Assembly (NCBI GenBank): GCA_947304495.1 | Contig: CAMZBG010000004.1 | Location: 1-48,033 of the forward strand | DNA: 48,033 nt | Direction: 5' to 3' | Source: an uncultured Clostridia bacterium | GTDB lineage: Bacteria; Bacillota_I; Bacilli_A; RF39; UBA660 | The notes under the pieces: model-generated | What the model saw: the letters and a program-made list of their open reading frames with translations, nothing else | The model's database searches: none | Told to the model about the DNA's origin: nothing | Shown: positions 18,925 through 30,710 of the stretch, one piece after another | Position numbering within the stretch: position 1 is the stretch's first letter | Layout: each line of letters begins with the position of its first letter | Program-made: the position numbers and the translations under genes

Positions 18925-18932
18925 GCCTTTTT
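18908..18932. terminator. rpoC terminator
   Basis: Perfect 10-bp stem AAAAAGGCTT/AAGCCTTTTT with a 5-base loop, three bases after the rpoC stop. Confidence 0.9.
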
Positions 18933-18935
18933 ACT

Positions 18936-21900
18936 TTAATCTAAAAACTTTTCTTCTAATACTTCTGCTGGCTCATCATCAAAGAATTCTTTCTCCAATG
19001 TGTAACCAATATCCATATATTCTTTAGCTCCAGTTCCGGCTGGTATTAATTTACCAATAATTACATTTTCCTTAAGTCCATGTAATTTATCAACTTTTCC
19101 TTTTACTGCAGCTTCTGTTAAAATTCTTGTAGTTTCTTGGAATGAAGCAGAAGCTAAGAATGAATCAGTCTGTAAACTAGATTTTGTTATACCTAGAAGT
19201 ATAGGTTGACCAATTGCTGGTTTCTTACCTTGCAAAATAACATCTCTATTACCCTCAGTAAACTTATGAATAGATACGACAGTACTTGGCAAGAAGTTTG
19301 TATCTCCAGAATCCATGATTCTAATTTGTGAAATCATTCTTCTAGCGATAAGTTCAACGTGTTTATCATTGATATCAACACCTTGACTACGATATACTTT
19401 TTGTACTTCTTTAAGTATATATTGTTGTACCGTATTAGGATCTGTTACCATAAGTAATTCTTTAGGACTAACATTACCTTCAGTAAGTCTATCTCCAGCA
19501 ACAACTTTATCACCTTTTTGAACTCTAAGTTTAGCTCCGTATGCAGTTAAATGTTCTCTAACTTCATTAGCATTTTTAATAAATATCTTAGTTCTTCCCT
19601 TTTGATCTTCAATTTTTGAAACAATACCATCTATTTCAGCAATCAAAGCTTTACCTTTTGGTGTTCTAGCTTCAAATAATTCTTCTACACGAGGAAGACC
19701 TTGTGTAATATCCTCACCGCCAGCAACACCACCAGTATGGAATGTTCTCATGGTTAACTGCGTACCTGGTTCACCAATAGATTGTGCACCCATTGTACCA
19801 ACAGCCTCACCTATTTCAACGATATTTCCTGTTGCTAAGTTTCTACCATAACATTTACAACATACACCATGATCAGTTCTACAAGTAAGAACAGTCCTAA
19901 TTTCAACTTCTTCAATACCTGCAGCAATAATCTTTTCTGCAATATTTTCAGTAATATATTCATTTTCTTGAGCAATTACTTCTTTTGTTTCTGGATTTAT
20001 AATCTTCTTATTAGTAAATCTACCAAGAATTCTATCATAAAGTGGTTCAATAATACCATCTTTATCATCCTTAAATGCAGATACTCTAACACCTTCAGTG
20101 GTACCACAATCATCTTCTCTAACAATTAAATCTTGTGCTACATCTACAAGTCTTCTAGTCATGTAACCAGAGTCTGCAGTTTTAAGAGCCGTATCGGCAC
20201 TACCTTTTCTAGCACCATGTGTAGATAAGAAGAATTCAGAAACTGAAAGTCCATCTCTAAATGATGACTTAATAGGAATTTCAACTGGTTGACCATTTGG
20301 TTTAGCCATTGTACCACGCATACCTGCTAACTGTACAAAGTTTGAAATAGATCCACGAGCTTTAGAGTTCATCATGATGAAAATTGGATTATCTTCATAT
20401 TCTTCACTCTTAGCATAACTTTCAAGTTCTTTTTCAATATCTTTCTTAGCTTTATCCCAAATAGATATTACCAAATCAAATCTTTCTTTTTCAGTAATTA
20501 AACCTCTTTGATATTGTTTATTTACCTTCTTAACCTCAGCCTCACTTGCCTCGATTATAGCATCCTTATTCTTACTAGCAACAACATCAGCAGCTGATAT
20601 TGTAATTCCAGAATAAGTTGAATACTTAAATCCTAAATCCTTAAGTTTATCTAGCATTATAGATGTCTCAGTAGTTCTATATTTCTTAAACATCTGAGCA
20701 ATAATTTTCTCTAATGTACCCTTATTAAACGCTGTTGCTTTAGGAATTTCCTTAATTTTTTCAGGAATATTTTCCCCTTGAGCAATAAAGTATTTATTTG
20801 GAGTATATTTTTCAATATTTTCATCACTTGGTTCATTAATATATGGGAATGAATCAGGTAATATTTCATTAAATATTAATTTACCAACAGTAGTAACTAA
20901 ATATTGATTTTTATGACTATCTAAGAATACTTTATGCTTAAATGAATTAACAGGAACTACAATTCTTGTATGTAGATCTAATTCTCTCCTATTATATGCC
21001 ATTAAAGCTTCATTTGCATTCTTAAATGCTCTACCTTCACCTTCTCTACCAGGTTTTTCCATTGTAATATAATAGTTGCCCAATATCATATCCTGGCTAG
21101 GTGTTACAATAGGTTTTCCGTCCTTTGGACTTAAAATATTGTTTGCACCTAACATTAATATTCTAGCTTCAGCTTTTGCCTCTTCAGATAAAGGTACGTG
21201 AACAGCCATCTGGTCACCATCGAAGTCAGCATTAAATGCTGTTGTAACTAGTGGATGTAATCTAATTGCTTTACCTGATACTAATTTAGGCTCAAATGCT
21301 TGAATACCTAATCTATGAAGTGTAGGAGCACGATTTAACATAACTGGATGTTCCTTAATTACTTCTTCAACTATATCCCATACCTTTGGATCTCTAGTAT
21401 CAATCATCTTCTTAGCTGATTTAATATTATTAGCAATTTCTTTACTTACTAAACCATTAATAACGTGTGGCTTAAATAATTCAAGTGCCATTTCCTTAGG
21501 AATACCGCATTGATACATCTTTAAATCTGGTCCTACGACAATAACAGAACGTCCAGAATAGTCAACACGTTTTCCAAGCAAGTTTTGACGGAAACGTCCT
21601 TGCTTACCTTTTAACATACTAGATAGAGACTTTAATGCTCTGTTTCCAGCACCGGTTACACTTCTTCCTCTTCTACCATTATCAAACAATGAATCGACAG
21701 CTTCTTGAAGCATTCTTTTCTCGTTTTGAATGATAATTGAAGGTGCATTTAACTCAACTAATTTCTTTAAACGATTATTTCTATTTATTACTCTACGATA
21801 TAAGTCATTAAGATCTGAAGTAGCAAATCTACCACCATCCAATTGAATCATTGGTCTTAATTCTGGTGGAATAACTGGTAGTGCTTCCAAAATCATCCAT

Positions 21901-22571
21901 TCAGGTCTATTTCCTGATTTTTCGAATGAATCAAGTACATCCAATCTTTTAACAAGTCTAACTTTTCTTTGACCTGTTGCCTCCTCCAATTCTTTTTGAA
22001 GTGTTTCTATTTCCTTAGTAACATCTAATTCACTAAGAAGTTCTTTAATGGCTTCAGCACCCATACCAACTCTGAATGTATTACCATATTTTTCATAATA
22101 AGCTCTATATTCTTTATCAGATAATGTTTGCTTTTTAATTAAAGTAGTAGCTCCTGGATCTAATACTACATAAGAAACGAAATAAATTACTTCTTCCAAA
22201 TCTCTTGGTGACATATCAAGACACAAACCAATATATGAAGGAATTCCTTTTACAAACCATATATGACTTACTGGTGTAGCAAGTTCAATATGACCCATTC
22301 TTTCTCTTCTAACTTTTGATTTTGTAACTTCAACGCCACATCTATCACAAATAATATTTTTATATCTTAATCTTTTATATTTTCCACAACTACATTCATA
22401 ATCACGTGTTGGGCCAAAAATCTTTTCACAGAACAAACCATCTCTTTCTGGTTTTAAAGTTCTATAATTAATAGTTTCAGGTTTTAATACTTCCCCATAA
22501 CTCCATGATCTAATATCATCTGGTGATGCAATTCCTATTTTTAAAGCTTTAAACTTATTTGCTTCTAACAT
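18936..22571 (-). CDS. rpoC: RNA polymerase beta' subunit
   Basis: This 1211-residue subunit carries the catalytic Mg-binding NADFDGD near residue 446-452. The N-terminal zinc site is [19 protein letters not shown], and a second Cys cluster is [13 protein letters not shown]. The trigger-loop region contains [22 protein letters not shown]. Length and order match Bacillota beta'. The ATG overlaps the rpoB stop (TAATG), with GGAGGTGATT in the end of rpoB, so beta and beta' synthesis is coupled. A perfect terminator follows. Confidence 0.99.
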   Translation of the reverse strand: MLEANKFKALKIGIASPDDIRSWSYGEVLKPETINYRTLKPERDGLFCEKIFGPTRDYECSCGKYKRLRYKNIICDRCGVEVTKSKVRRERMGHIELATPVSHIWFVKGIPSYIGLCLDMSPRDLEEVIYFVSYVVLDPGATTLIKKQTLSDKEYRAYYEKYGNTFRVGMGAEAIKELLSELDVTKEIETLQKELEEATGQRKVRLVKRLDVLDSFEKSGNRPEWMILEALPVIPPELRPMIQLDGGRFATSDLNDLYRRVINRNNRLKKLVELNAPSIIIQNEKRMLQEAVDSLFDNGRRGRSVTGAGNRALKSLSSMLKGKQGRFRQNLLGKRVDYSGRSVIVVGPDLKMYQCGIPKEMALELFKPHVINGLVSKEIANNIKSAKKMIDTRDPKVWDIVEEVIKEHPVMLNRAPTLHRLGIQAFEPKLVSGKAIRLHPLVTTAFNADFDGDQMAVHVPLSEEAKAEARILMLGANNILSPKDGKPIVTPSQDMILGNYYITMEKPGREGEGRAFKNANEALMAYNRRELDLHTRIVVPVNSFKHKVFLDSHKNQYLVTTVGKLIFNEILPDSFPYINEPSDENIEKYTPNKYFIAQGENIPEKIKEIPKATAFNKGTLEKIIAQMFKKYRTTETSIMLDKLKDLGFKYSTYSGITISAADVVASKNKDAIIEASEAEVKKVNKQYQRGLITEKERFDLVISIWDKAKKDIEKELESYAKSEEYEDNPIFIMMNSKARGSISNFVQLAGMRGTMAKPNGQPVEIPIKSSFRDGLSVSEFFLSTHGARKGSADTALKTADSGYMTRRLVDVAQDLIVREDDCGTTEGVRVSAFKDDKDGIIEPLYDRILGRFTNKKIINPETKEVIAQENEYITENIAEKIIAAGIEEVEIRTVLTCRTDHGVCCKCYGRNLATGNIVEIGEAVGTMGAQSIGEPGTQLTMRTFHTGGVAGGEDITQGLPRVEELFEARTPKGKALIAEIDGIVSKIEDQKGRTKIFIKNANEVREHLTAYGAKLRVQKGDKVVAGDRLTEGNVSPKELLMVTDPNTVQQYILKEVQKVYRSQGVDINDKHVELIARRMISQIRIMDSGDTNFLPSTVVSIHKFTEGNRDVILQGKKPAIGQPILLGITKSSLQTDSFLASASFQETTRILTEAAVKGKVDKLHGLKENVIIGKLIPAGTGAKEYMDIGYTLEKEFFDDEPAEVLEEKFLD

Positions 22572-25500
22572 TAGAAATCACCTCCCATATCATCATCGAC
22601 ATAGTCTTCTAGACCATCTCCATACTCATCTGGTAACAAATCTTCACCAAAATCACTATCATCATCATAATCATCTTCAAGTACATCTTCCTCATCAGTA
22701 GCTTCAGCAAATAATTCTGGTTTTGTTATTTCTTCAGATATTGGCATATCTTCATCTTCGTCATCTTTTTCAAGATCCTTAATGCTTACAACTTCATCAT
22801 CATTATTAATAACTGAAATATTTAAACCTAATGCTTGGAATTCCTTAATCAATACTCTAAATGATTCAGGAATACTTGGATCTGGCAATCCTTGGCCTTT
22901 AACTATAGATTCATATACTTTTACTCTACCAATAACATCATCTGATTTATAAGTAAGTATTTCTTGAAGTACATGACTAGCACCATATGCTTCCAAAGCC
23001 CAAACTTCCATTTCACCAAATCTCTGTCCACCAAATTGTGCTTTACCACCAAGTGGTTGTTGAGTAACTAATGAATATGGACCAGTAGCTCTAGCATGTA
23101 ATTTATCATCAACCATGTGATGCAATTTAATCATATACATTACACCAACGTTAATTCTACTATCAAATGGTTCACCAGTACGACCATCATATAATATTGT
23201 TTTACCATCTGGTTCCATACCTGCTTCTTCCATCATCTTAGCAATATCATCACGCTTTGCACCATCAAGTACTGGTGTAGCTATATGAACACCTAATTTC
23301 TTACAAGCCATTCCCATATGTAATTCTAATATCTGTCCTATATTCATACGTGATGGAACACCTTGTGGATTTAACATAATATCTACTGGTGTACCATCTG
23401 GCAAATATGGCATGTCTTCTTGTGGTAATATAAGTGATATAACACCCTTATTACCATGACGTCCAGACATTTTATCGCCGACTTGAATCTTTCTCTTTTG
23501 AATTATATATACTCTAATAACTTTAGATACACCACTTGGCATTTCATCATTATCAGCTTTTGTATATATCTTAACATCATGTACAATACCATCGCCACCA
23601 TGTGGAACAGTAAGTGATGAATTTCTTACTTCTCTAGTCTTTTCACCAAAAATAGCATGCAATAATTTTTCTTCACTAGTCAAATCTGCCATACCCTTAG
23701 GTGTAACTTTACCTACTAGAATATCTCCTTCTTTTACTTCGGTACCTATTCTAATAATACCATTCTCATCAAGATTCTTTCTAGCTTCTTCGCTTACATT
23801 AGGTATATCTCTAGTTATTTCTTCAGGGCCTAATTTAGTATCACGACATTGAATTTCATAGTCCTCAATATGAAGAGAAGTATAAACATCATCTTTAACT
23901 AATCTTTCATTCATGATAACAGCATCTTCAAAGTTATAACCATTAAATGTCATAAATGCAACAACAACATTTTTACCAAGTGCAAGTTCACCTTTATCAG
24001 TACTTGGTCCATCAGCTATAATTTGACCTTTTTTAACTTTATCGCCAACTCTTACTATTGGTGTTTGATTACTACATTCACCTTGGTTAGCTCTTTCAAA
24101 TGTAACTAATGTATAAATATCTTCTGCTTTTGCATTTTTAACTACAATTTTCTTCGCATCAACATATGATACAACACCATCTGCTTTTGCTCTTACAACT
24201 GCACCACTATCACGAGCAGCTACATATTCAACACCAGTTCCTACAAAAGGAGCCTCAGTTGTTAAAAGTGGTAATGCCTGACGTTGCATGTTAGCACCCA
24301 TCAAAGCACGTGTAGCATCATCATGTTCCAAGAATGGAATCAAACTAGTTGTAATAGATACAACTTGTTGTGGTGATACATCGATATAGTCAACTTGATC
24401 AGATGGAATAATAACATTTTCACCATTAAATCTACCAGCTACTTGACTATCTGTAATCATATCATTTTCATCAACATTAACTGTTGCTTGAGAAATATAA
24501 AAATCTTGTTCCTCAGAAGCTGTTAAATAATCAACTTGATCAGTTAATTTCTTATTTTCTACTTTACGATATGGTGTCATAATGAAACCATATTCATTTA
24601 TCTTTGCATAACTAGCTAATGATGTAATAAGTCCAATATTTTGTCCTTCAGGAGATTCAATAGGACATATTCTACCATAGTGGCTAGCATTTACGTCACG
24701 AACTTCTACTCCAGCTCTATCACGAGAAAGTCCACCAGGTCCTAAAGCAGATAATCTTCTTTTATGTGTAAGTTCAGCAATTGGATTAACCTGATCCATA
24801 AATTGTGATAACTGACTACTACCAAAGAATTCTTTAATAACAGCTGTTACTGGTCTAATATTTATTAATGTTTTTGGAGTAACTGTTTCCATATCTTGAG
24901 TAGTCATTCTTTCACGAATAACTCTTTCCATTCTACTAAAACCAATCTTAAATTGATTCTGTAAAAGTTCTCCAACTTGTCTTATTCTTCTGTTTCCTAA
25001 ATGGTCAATTTCATCATCATGTCCAATACCTTCCATTAAATTTAAATAATAAGAGACAGAAGCATAAAAATCTGATATTGTCAAAGTCTTTACGTTTATA
25101 CTTTGATCATTACCAATAACTTTAACTTTCTTCTTAGGATTCAATGGTGAATATACATACAATACTTGAATCATATTCTTATCATTTAAATCAGTATTAA
25201 TCTTTGCTTCTACCATTCCATATCCATCTTTTAGATATTTATCTAATTCCATTACTACATCTTTAGTAAGTAATGTACCCTCAGCAAATTTAACTTCTCC
25301 ATCAACAACAACATCTTGAGCTAATACTTTTCCAACTAATCTATCAGTAATATTTAATCTTTGATTAAACTTATATCTACCTACTTTAGCTAAATCATAT
25401 CTAAAATTATCAAAAAATCTAGTAATTAATTGGTTTTTAGAACTATCCAATGTTGTAGGTTCACCGGGTCTTAATTTTTCATATATTTCAATTAATGCTT

Positions 25501-26191
25501 CATCAGTATTTTTTGTTGAATCTCTTTCAATAGTATTCTTTAAATACTCATTATTATCAAATAAATCTAATATTTCTTTATCACTTGATAAACCAAATGC
25601 TCTAAGTAATGTAGTAAGAGGAACCTTTCTAGTTCTATCGATTCTAACATATAAAACATCTTTAGCATCAGTTTCATACTCTAACCAAGTACCTCTCGTA
25701 GGTATAATCTTAGATGCAAATACTGGTTTACCATTTTTATCTATCTCACGTGAAAAATATACACTTGGAGATCTAACCAATTGTGATACAACTACTCTCT
25801 CTGCCCCATTGATAATAAATGTACCATAATCAGTCATCAAAGGCATATCACCTAAAAAGATTTCTTGTTCCTTAACTTCACCTGTCTCGTTATTAAAAAG
25901 TCTTGTCTGAACTTTCAAAGGTGCAGCATAAGTAATTTGTCTATCTTTACACTCTTTAATTGAATATCTAGGTGTGTCAAATACATAATCATTAAATTCT
26001 AAAGATAAACTACCATTAAAACTTTCGACTGGAGAAAAATCTTCAAGTACCTCTTTAACCCCTTCTGTTACAAACCATTGATAAGATTCTTTCTGAATCG
26101 CCAACAAATCGTCTAATTCCAACGAATTTTTGATCATAGAAAAGTTTCTTCTCTTTCTATAATCACCACTTTGCTTTAACTTATAAGCCAT
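22571..26191 (-). CDS. rpoB: RNA polymerase beta subunit
   Basis: This 1206-residue beta subunit begins [21 protein letters not shown] and ends with a long acidic tail (about 70 residues of Asp/Glu) beyond the conserved core. The rifampicin-pocket segment (about 455-490) keeps the usual residues, seen in [26 protein letters not shown] and [19 protein letters not shown], so no classical rifampicin-resistance substitution is present. It is transcribed from its own strong promoter rather than reading on from rplL. Confidence 0.99.
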   Translation of the reverse strand: MAYKLKQSGDYRKRRNFSMIKNSLELDDLLAIQKESYQWFVTEGVKEVLEDFSPVESFNGSLSLEFNDYVFDTPRYSIKECKDRQITYAAPLKVQTRLFNNETGEVKEQEIFLGDMPLMTDYGTFIINGAERVVVSQLVRSPSVYFSREIDKNGKPVFASKIIPTRGTWLEYETDAKDVLYVRIDRTRKVPLTTLLRAFGLSSDKEILDLFDNNEYLKNTIERDSTKNTDEALIEIYEKLRPGEPTTLDSSKNQLITRFFDNFRYDLAKVGRYKFNQRLNITDRLVGKVLAQDVVVDGEVKFAEGTLLTKDVVMELDKYLKDGYGMVEAKINTDLNDKNMIQVLYVYSPLNPKKKVKVIGNDQSINVKTLTISDFYASVSYYLNLMEGIGHDDEIDHLGNRRIRQVGELLQNQFKIGFSRMERVIRERMTTQDMETVTPKTLINIRPVTAVIKEFFGSSQLSQFMDQVNPIAELTHKRRLSALGPGGLSRDRAGVEVRDVNASHYGRICPIESPEGQNIGLITSLASYAKINEYGFIMTPYRKVENKKLTDQVDYLTASEEQDFYISQATVNVDENDMITDSQVAGRFNGENVIIPSDQVDYIDVSPQQVVSITTSLIPFLEHDDATRALMGANMQRQALPLLTTEAPFVGTGVEYVAARDSGAVVRAKADGVVSYVDAKKIVVKNAKAEDIYTLVTFERANQGECSNQTPIVRVGDKVKKGQIIADGPSTDKGELALGKNVVVAFMTFNGYNFEDAVIMNERLVKDDVYTSLHIEDYEIQCRDTKLGPEEITRDIPNVSEEARKNLDENGIIRIGTEVKEGDILVGKVTPKGMADLTSEEKLLHAIFGEKTREVRNSSLTVPHGGDGIVHDVKIYTKADNDEMPSGVSKVIRVYIIQKRKIQVGDKMSGRHGNKGVISLILPQEDMPYLPDGTPVDIMLNPQGVPSRMNIGQILELHMGMACKKLGVHIATPVLDGAKRDDIAKMMEEAGMEPDGKTILYDGRTGEPFDSRINVGVMYMIKLHHMVDDKLHARATGPYSLVTQQPLGGKAQFGGQRFGEMEVWALEAYGASHVLQEILTYKSDDVIGRVKVYESIVKGQGLPDPSIPESFRVLIKEFQALGLNISVINNDDEVVSIKDLEKDDEDEDMPISEEITKPELFAEATDEEDVLEDDYDDDSDFGEDLLPDEYGDGLEDYVDDDMGGDF

Positions 26192-26231
26192 TAATTTTTC
26201 ACCCCAATACCATATATTTTTTTAAAGATCT

Positions 26232-26251
26232 ACACGCCGAAAAAGACGTGT
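26232..26251 (-). other. Leader hairpin of rpoB mRNA
   Basis: Minus-strand ACACGTC/GGCGTGT (7 bp, one G-U) with a 6-base loop, not followed by a U tract. It lies close to the predicted 5' end of the transcript, so RNA stability or regulation is more likely than termination. Confidence 0.5.
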
Positions 26252-26263
26252 TACCAATATATA

Positions 26264-26292
26264 ATGATAGCACCCCAGATGTAAAAAGTCAA
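26264..26292 (-). promoter_or_regulatory. Strong rpoBC promoter
   Basis: TTGACT, 17 bp, TATCAT with TGC before the -10. It predicts a leader of about 65 bases. Confidence 0.85.
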
Positions 26293-26362
26293 CGAATATT
26301 TTAATTTTTGTCACTTTTTTCACACTTTTATCAATATTATTTAAAAAATAGGTATTTTTTAC

Positions 26363-26836
26363 CTATTTCCTAACATATTTATGTATCTTATATCTCATAT
26401 TATTGTACACATTAACGGCCAATATAGTGTCATTCCATAGATTTTTATCAAAATTTGGAAAGAAAGAATCAGCCAAAGGTGCTTCATCGTCAATCTCTGT
26501 CAAATATAATGTATTAGCATAATCAATAAACACTCTATAGATTGTAGCTCCACCAATTATAAATACTTCCACTTCTGAATCAAGGTATTTATCAATTATT
26601 TCTCGCTCATCCTTAACAATATGTACACTATCGTCATCTTTACTTCTAGATAACACAATCATTTCTCTACCAGGTAATTTACCCGGTAGCGACTTATATG
26701 TATTCCATCCCATTACTATAGGATGCCCCCATGTTATATTCTTAAAAAAATTCATATCACCTGGTATTCTCCATATCAGCTTGTTATCTATACCAAGTTC
26801 TAAATTTTTACCTACCGAAGCAATCATACTAATCAT
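26363..26836 (-). CDS. folA: Dihydrofolate reductase
   Basis: This 157-residue enzyme reduces dihydrofolate to tetrahydrofolate with NADPH, and is the target of trimethoprim. Signature elements are MISMIASVGKNLELGIDNKLIW, the catalytic acid in IPGDMNFFK, the NADPH-binding MGWNTYKSLPGKLPGREMIVLSR, and VFIIGGATIYRVF. Length is normal. Trp stands where most relatives have Arg (MGRKTYES), a variation in the cofactor loop. SD GAAGGTG precedes the ATG. It lies between rpoB and divergent gpmA, outside any folate cluster. Confidence 0.95.
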   Translation of the reverse strand: MISMIASVGKNLELGIDNKLIWRIPGDMNFFKNITWGHPIVMGWNTYKSLPGKLPGREMIVLSRSKDDDSVHIVKDEREIIDKYLDSEVEVFIIGGATIYRVFIDYANTLYLTEIDDEAPLADSFFPNFDKNLWNDTILAVNVYNNMRYKIHKYVRK

Positions 26837-26851
26837 ATATACACCTTCAAC

Positions 26852-26860
26852 GCAATTATA
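26852..26860 (-). promoter_or_regulatory. folA extended -10
   Basis: TGATATAAT reads on the minus strand with the TG just upstream of the -10 (TATAAT at 26855-26860). The -35 (TTAATT at 17 bp) is poor. Confidence 0.55.
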
Positions 26861-26924
26861 TCATACATTTGACATTAAATTAACATTTATATAAATACTT
26901 ATAGCAACAATTATCATTTAGCAG

Positions 26925-26930
26925 TATAAT
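26925..26930 (+). promoter_or_regulatory. Putative gpmA -10 box
   Basis: TATAAT, 17 bases before the gpmA ATG. No clear -35 or TG extension is seen. Confidence 0.4.
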
Positions 26931-26947
26931 TAAATTGAGGTAAGAAA

Positions 26948-27652
26948 ATGAAAAAATTAATAATTGTCAGACATGGCGAAAGTATATGGAATTTAGAAAA
27001 CAAATTTACTGGTTGGACCGATGTTGGTTTATCAGAAAAAGGAATCAAAGAAGCAAAGGACGCCGGAATGCTATTAAAAGAAGAGGGATATACTTTTGAT
27101 ATTGCTTATACAAGTGTCTTAAAAAGAGCAAATGATACCTTATATTATATATTAGACGCATTAAATGAAAGAAATATTCCTATTGAATATAGTTATAAAC
27201 TAAATGAAAGACACTATGGTGCACTTCAAGGTTTAAACAAAGAAGAAACAAAATTAAAATATGGCGAAGAACAAGTAAAACTATGGCGTAGAAGTGCCGA
27301 TACCAGACCTCCCGCACTAACTAAAGATGATCCAAGATATCCTGGAAATGATCCAAAATATAAAGGTCTAACTGAAAAAGAATTACCATTAACTGAAAAT
27401 TTAATCGATACAATCAAAAGAGTTACTGATTATTGGACAAATGTCATAGCACCAACCATAAAAGAAAACAAAAAAGTAATAATCGTAGCTCATGGTAACA
27501 GTTTAAGGGGATTAGTAAAATATCTTGATAATCTCTCAAATGATGAAGTTATAAATCTAGAAATAGCTACAGGAAGACCTATTTGTTATGAATTGGATGA
27601 TAACCTTAAACCAATTAAACACTATTATATAGATGAAACTATCAATAGATAG
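26948..27652 (+). CDS. gpmA: 2,3-bisphosphoglycerate-dependent phosphoglycerate mutase
   Basis: This 234-residue glycolytic enzyme interconverts 3- and 2-phosphoglycerate. The phospho-His is in [12 protein letters not shown], followed by [15 protein letters not shown]. The acid/His elements [14 protein letters not shown] and [18 protein letters not shown] complete the active site. Length fits the dPGM group. It is the only plus-strand gene inside the rpl-rpo block and is monocistronic, with its own terminator. SD GAGGTAAG precedes it. Confidence 0.96.
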   Translation: MKKLIIVRHGESIWNLENKFTGWTDVGLSEKGIKEAKDAGMLLKEEGYTFDIAYTSVLKRANDTLYYILDALNERNIPIEYSYKLNERHYGALQGLNKEETKLKYGEEQVKLWRRSADTRPPALTKDDPRYPGNDPKYKGLTEKELPLTENLIDTIKRVTDYWTNVIAPTIKENKKVIIVAHGNSLRGLVKYLDNLSNDEVINLEIATGRPICYELDDNLKPIKHYYIDETINR

Positions 27653-27659
27653 TTTTTTT
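27636..27659 (+). terminator. gpmA terminator
   Basis: Stem AAACTATC/GATAGTTT with a 4-base loop and a T run, overlapping the gpmA stop. Confidence 0.88.
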
Positions 27660-27661
27660 AT

Positions 27662-27684
27662 AAAAAAAAGAAGAGCAACTTCTT
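27662..27684 (-). terminator. Terminator of the 223-residue unknown gene
   Basis: Minus-strand AAGAAG/CTTCTT with a 5-base loop and an eight-T tract, back to back with the gpmA terminator. Confidence 0.75.
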
Positions 27685-27686
27685 AA

Positions 27687-28358
27687 TTATCGTACTCTTC
27701 TAAATGGATTACCCTTAGGAACAGTATAAGTACTTATATCCTCTCTTTTAATTATTTTTACATATCCAGCAATTATCCAATCTAAATAATCTACCATATA
27801 ATGAGATTCTACATTATATTTTAATGTTCCATCTGGAGAAATAGGTACTGTTTCAATCATATTAACCCAGCCCATTCTAGTATATTTTAATTCAATTGGA
27901 ACGCAAATAACACTTTCAAATTCAACAGAATGATCTGGATAATTCCACATAGGATTCTGCATATAAGATTGATGATTGTCATTGTTTTGTTGAACTCTTC
28001 TTGGTTCAACAAAAGCTACTTCAGATGCCCCTTTAATCAGAGAAATATTAATAATATAACCAGGAACATATTCACGATTATCCAATTTTTCAATCAATTC
28101 TGGAATTGATAAATATTCATAGTTATCAAAATATATTTTTTCTCCAACCATCGTAAAATAACAACCATTTTCATCTTCTAACACTGAAATTGGGAAGCTA
28201 ACTTTCTCATCTAAATCAAATTCTTCATCATGTAGATGATCATAATCTTTTTCTATATAACCTTCTACAAACTTAAGACCATTAACCGTAGAATCCAAGA
28301 TTCCTTTATCAAAAATCCTAACATGACGTCCATCACGTAATTTATAGCTAAAAATCAT
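27687..28358 (-). CDS. Unknown protein between rplL and gpmA
   Basis: I do not recognise this 223-residue protein. It is soluble-looking, acidic in its first half and mostly beta-strand-like (FSYKLRDGRHVRIFDKGILD; KVSFPISVLEDENGCYFTMVGEKIYF). A Gln/Asn/His-rich linker near the middle (QQNNDNHQSYMQNPMWNYP) suggests two domains. The C terminus ends in a basic KGNPFRRVR tail. No membrane segment or signal is seen. The start is the ATG after GAGGTGGATGAT; a longer reading would begin inside the promoter. It has a textbook promoter and its own terminator, so it is a real single gene. Confidence 0.75.
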   Translation of the reverse strand: MIFSYKLRDGRHVRIFDKGILDSTVNGLKFVEGYIEKDYDHLHDEEFDLDEKVSFPISVLEDENGCYFTMVGEKIYFDNYEYLSIPELIEKLDNREYVPGYIINISLIKGASEVAFVEPRRVQQNNDNHQSYMQNPMWNYPDHSVEFESVICVPIELKYTRMGWVNMIETVPISPDGTLKYNVESHYMVDYLDWIIAGYVKIIKREDISTYTVPKGNPFRRVR

Positions 28359-28379
28359 ATCATCCACCTCATTGTTAGT

Positions 28380-28408
28380 ATTATAAAGATTAATCAACAT
28401 AAAGTCAA
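28380..28408 (-). promoter_or_regulatory. Promoter of the 223-residue unknown gene
   Basis: TTGACT, exactly 17 bp, TATAAT. Confidence 0.85.
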
Positions 28409-28434
28409 CAAAAAAAAGAGTCGCAAGACTCTTC
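28409..28434 (-). terminator. rplJ-rplL terminator
   Basis: Stem AAGAGTC/GACTCTT, 4-base loop, eight T on the minus strand, just after the rplL stop. It separates rplL from rpoB. Confidence 0.88.
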
Positions 28435-28441
28435 TTTTAAA

Positions 28442-28813
28442 CTACTTTAATTCAACAGTAGCTCCAGCTTCTTCAAATTGTGCTTTAAGTTGATCAGCTT
28501 CAGCCTTGTCAACGCCTTCTTTAACGTTTCCACCATTGTCAGCAATATCTTTAGCTTCTTTTAATCCTAAACCAGTAATATCTCTAACAATCTTGATAAC
28601 AGCGATCTTGTTAGGACCTGCTGCAGTTAATACAACATTAACTTTTGATGGACCCTCTTCAGCAGCTGCACTAGCAACTGGACCTGCAGCAACAGCTACA
28701 GCTGATGGATCAACACCAAATTCCTCCTTCATTGCATCAACTAATTCTTTAATTTCAAGAATTGACATTTCTTTTAAAGCACTAATAAAATCTTCTTTAT
28801 TTAATTTAGCCAT
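28442..28813 (-). CDS. rplL: Ribosomal protein L7/L12
   Basis: This 123-residue stalk protein recruits translation factors to the ribosome. It has an N-terminal dimerisation helix region, an Ala-rich hinge ([16 protein letters not shown]) and the conserved C-terminal domain [31 protein letters not shown] precedes the ATG. It is second in the rplJ-rplL operon. Confidence 0.98.
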   Translation of the reverse strand: MAKLNKEDFISALKEMSILEIKELVDAMKEEFGVDPSAVAVAAGPVASAAAEEGPSKVNVVLTAAGPNKIAVIKIVRDITGLGLKEAKDIADNGGNVKEGVDKAEADQLKAQFEEAGATVELK

Positions 28814-28838
28814 TTTTATTTCCTCCTTTATTTTTAAA

Positions 28839-29333
28839 TTAATTTTCTTCCTTTTTCTTAGAATATAAATCTAAGCATATAGATAAGTCGCGAACCGTTC
28901 CCATAAGACCTGCTGCTAACTGAGTTAACAACGTATCTCTTGATGGAATTGCAGCATATCTCTTCAAGTCTTCACATCCAGCTACTTTACCTTCAACGAT
29001 ACCAGCTTTAAGTTGTAATGCTTCATGTTCATTAGCAAAATCACTTAAAATTTTAACGATTGAAAGCTCATCTGTACCAAATGATACAGCACTAGGACCA
29101 GCTAAATATTCATTCATATCAATATTTAACTCATCAAGTGCTCTCTTAGTTAAAGTATTTTTATATACTTTATAATCAGCGCCACTTTCTCTTAATTTTC
29201 TTCTAAGTTCAGTAACTTCTGAAACACTAAGACCACGATAATCGAACAAAACTACAGATTTAGCATTTTCAAATCTATCTTTAATTTCAGATACTACAGC
29301 TGCCTTTTGTTCAATAACCTTTGCATTTGCCAC
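28839..29333 (-). CDS. rplJ: Ribosomal protein L10
   Basis: This 164-residue base of the L7/L12 stalk has the typical [19 protein letters not shown] motif and an L12-binding C-terminal helix ending LYSKKKEEN. It uses a GTG start codon downstream of AAAGGATG. It is preceded by a full L10 leader RNA, through which L10 with L12 normally represses its own operon. Confidence 0.98.
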   Translation of the reverse strand: MANAKVIEQKAAVVSEIKDRFENAKSVVLFDYRGLSVSEVTELRRKLRESGADYKVYKNTLTKRALDELNIDMNEYLAGPSAVSFGTDELSIVKILSDFANEHEALQLKAGIVEGKVAGCEDLKRYAAIPSRDTLLTQLAAGLMGTVRDLSICLDLYSKKKEEN

Positions 29334-29339
29334 TTATTT

Positions 29340-29470
29340 CACATCCTTTCCTATGCCATAATAAAAGTCCCCATTTACTGAGGACTAAAAAACACTTCTT
29401 TTTTTATTCCTCGGTAAGATTTTTAAACTTTCGTCCTTACTGTCTTTGGCATAAATTTCTCATTCGTTTT
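29340..29470 (-). ncRNA. L10 leader (autoregulatory RNA of rplJ-rplL)
   Basis: Minus strand between the promoter and rplJ. The characteristic kinked-loop region reads TGCCAAAGACAGTAAGGAC and pairs with CTTACCGAGGA, the strands recognised by L10(L12)4. A downstream stem AGTCCTC/GGGGACT (29366-29386) followed by TTTTATTA looks like an attenuator. Identification rests on these motifs and the position before rplJ. Confidence 0.85.
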
Positions 29471-29472
29471 GT

Positions 29473-29501
29473 ATTATATATCATTATTTATTATTTGTCA
29501 A
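29473..29501 (-). promoter_or_regulatory. rplJ promoter, -35 inside the end of rplA
   Basis: Consensus TTGACA, 17 bp, TATAAT. The -35 overlaps the last codons of rplA. Confidence 0.88.
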
Positions 29502-30186
29502 ATGAATTTAAATCAATTTTTACTCCAGGACCCATTGTAGATGAAATTGAAACATTCTTAATAAAGTTTCCTTTTACTGAAGCTGGTTTTAATTTAATAA
29601 TAGTATTAACAAAAGTAGTTAAATTTTCAGCTAATTTCTTCTCATCAAAACTAGCTTTACCAATAATACCATGAATATTGCCAAAACTATCAGTTCTATA
29701 TTCAACTTTACCTTTCTTAGTATCTTCTACAGCCTTCTTAACATCCATAGTAACAGTTCCTGTCTTTGGATTAGGCATAAGTCCCTTAGGTCCTAATAAC
29801 TTACCAATTTTACCAAGCATAGGCATCATTTCAGGAGTAGCAATCATAACATCAAATGAAAACCAATTTTCTTTTTCAATTTTCTCAATCATGTCTACAT
29901 CTCCAACAAAATCAGCACCTGCTTCTTTAGCAGCTTTAGCTTGATCACCTTTAGCTAGTACTAATACAGTTTGACTTTTACCAGTACCATTTGGTAATAC
30001 AATAGCACCTCTTAATTGTTGATCTGCTTTTTTAGTATCTAAGTTCATATTCATAGCTACTTCAACTGTTTCATCAAATTTAGCATTTGAAGCATCTTTA
30101 ACTAATTTAACAGCTTCTTCTACAGAATATGTTTTCTTCTTATCTACTTTTTCATTAACAGCAGCATATCTTTTACTCTTCTTCAT
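29491..30186 (-). CDS. rplA: Ribosomal protein L1
   Basis: This 231-residue protein binds 23S rRNA at the L1 stalk and classically represses its own mRNA. Signature [22 protein letters not shown] is present, and length is typical. It starts after AAGGAGGAAATT. The upstream gap holds a stem that resembles an L1-type regulatory site. Confidence 0.98.
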   Translation of the reverse strand: MKKSKRYAAVNEKVDKKKTYSVEEAVKLVKDASNAKFDETVEVAMNMNLDTKKADQQLRGAIVLPNGTGKSQTVLVLAKGDQAKAAKEAGADFVGDVDMIEKIEKENWFSFDVMIATPEMMPMLGKIGKLLGPKGLMPNPKTGTVTMDVKKAVEDTKKGKVEYRTDSFGNIHGIIGKASFDEKKLAENLTTFVNTIIKLKPASVKGNFIKNVSISSTMGPGVKIDLNSFDK

Positions 30187-30197
30187 AATTTCCTCCT

Positions 30198-30230
30198 TAT
30201 GTGGTATTGCGGACTAAATCCTTCCACATA
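30198..30230 (-). promoter_or_regulatory. L1-type leader stem before rplA
   Basis: Minus-strand TATGTGG/CCACATA (7 bp) encloses an asymmetric centre containing a second GGA/TCC pairing. It shares the frame GTGG-purine-AGG...ACCAC with the element before rplK. Binding by L1 is inferred from context. Confidence 0.6.
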
Positions 30231-30253
30231 GGTATAAACCTATATGTATTTAA

Positions 30254-30673
30254 TTATTCTTCTACTTTAATTCCCATGTTACGAGCAGTTCCTTCAACTA
30301 TTTTCATAGCTTCTTCTACATCGTAAGCATTTAAATCAGGTAACTTAATTTCAGCTACTTCTCTAAGTTGAGCCTTAGATATTGTAGCAACAGTTTCTCC
30401 CTTAGATGCGCCAGATTTAACTTTAGCTGCTTTTTTAAGTAAATCAGCAGCAGGTGGAGTTTTTAATATAAAATCGAAAGATCTATCTTCATAAATAGAA
30501 ATTTCAGCTGGTATTATATTTCCTCCCTTATCCTTAGTAGCATCATTAAACTTTGTACAAAATTCTTGTAAATTGATACCTGCTGGTCCTAAAACAGTTC
30601 CAACTGGTGGAGCTGGTGTAGCTTTTCCTGCAGGAATTTGTAACTTAATTTTCTTTACAACTTGTTTTGCCAT
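30254..30673 (-). CDS. rplK: Ribosomal protein L11
   Basis: This 139-residue protein of the GTPase-associated centre has the N-terminal [27 protein letters not shown] signature and C-terminal rRNA-binding region ([14 protein letters not shown]). Length is typical. AGGAGGTGTAATTCG precedes the ATG. It heads the rplK-rplA transcript. Confidence 0.98.
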   Translation of the reverse strand: MAKQVVKKIKLQIPAGKATPAPPVGTVLGPAGINLQEFCTKFNDATKDKGGNIIPAEISIYEDRSFDFILKTPPAADLLKKAAKVKSGASKGETVATISKAQLREVAEIKLPDLNAYDVEEAMKIVEGTARNMGIKVEE

Positions 30674-30710
30674 CGAATTACACCTCCTATAATTTGTAAT
30701 GTATTTCGCG

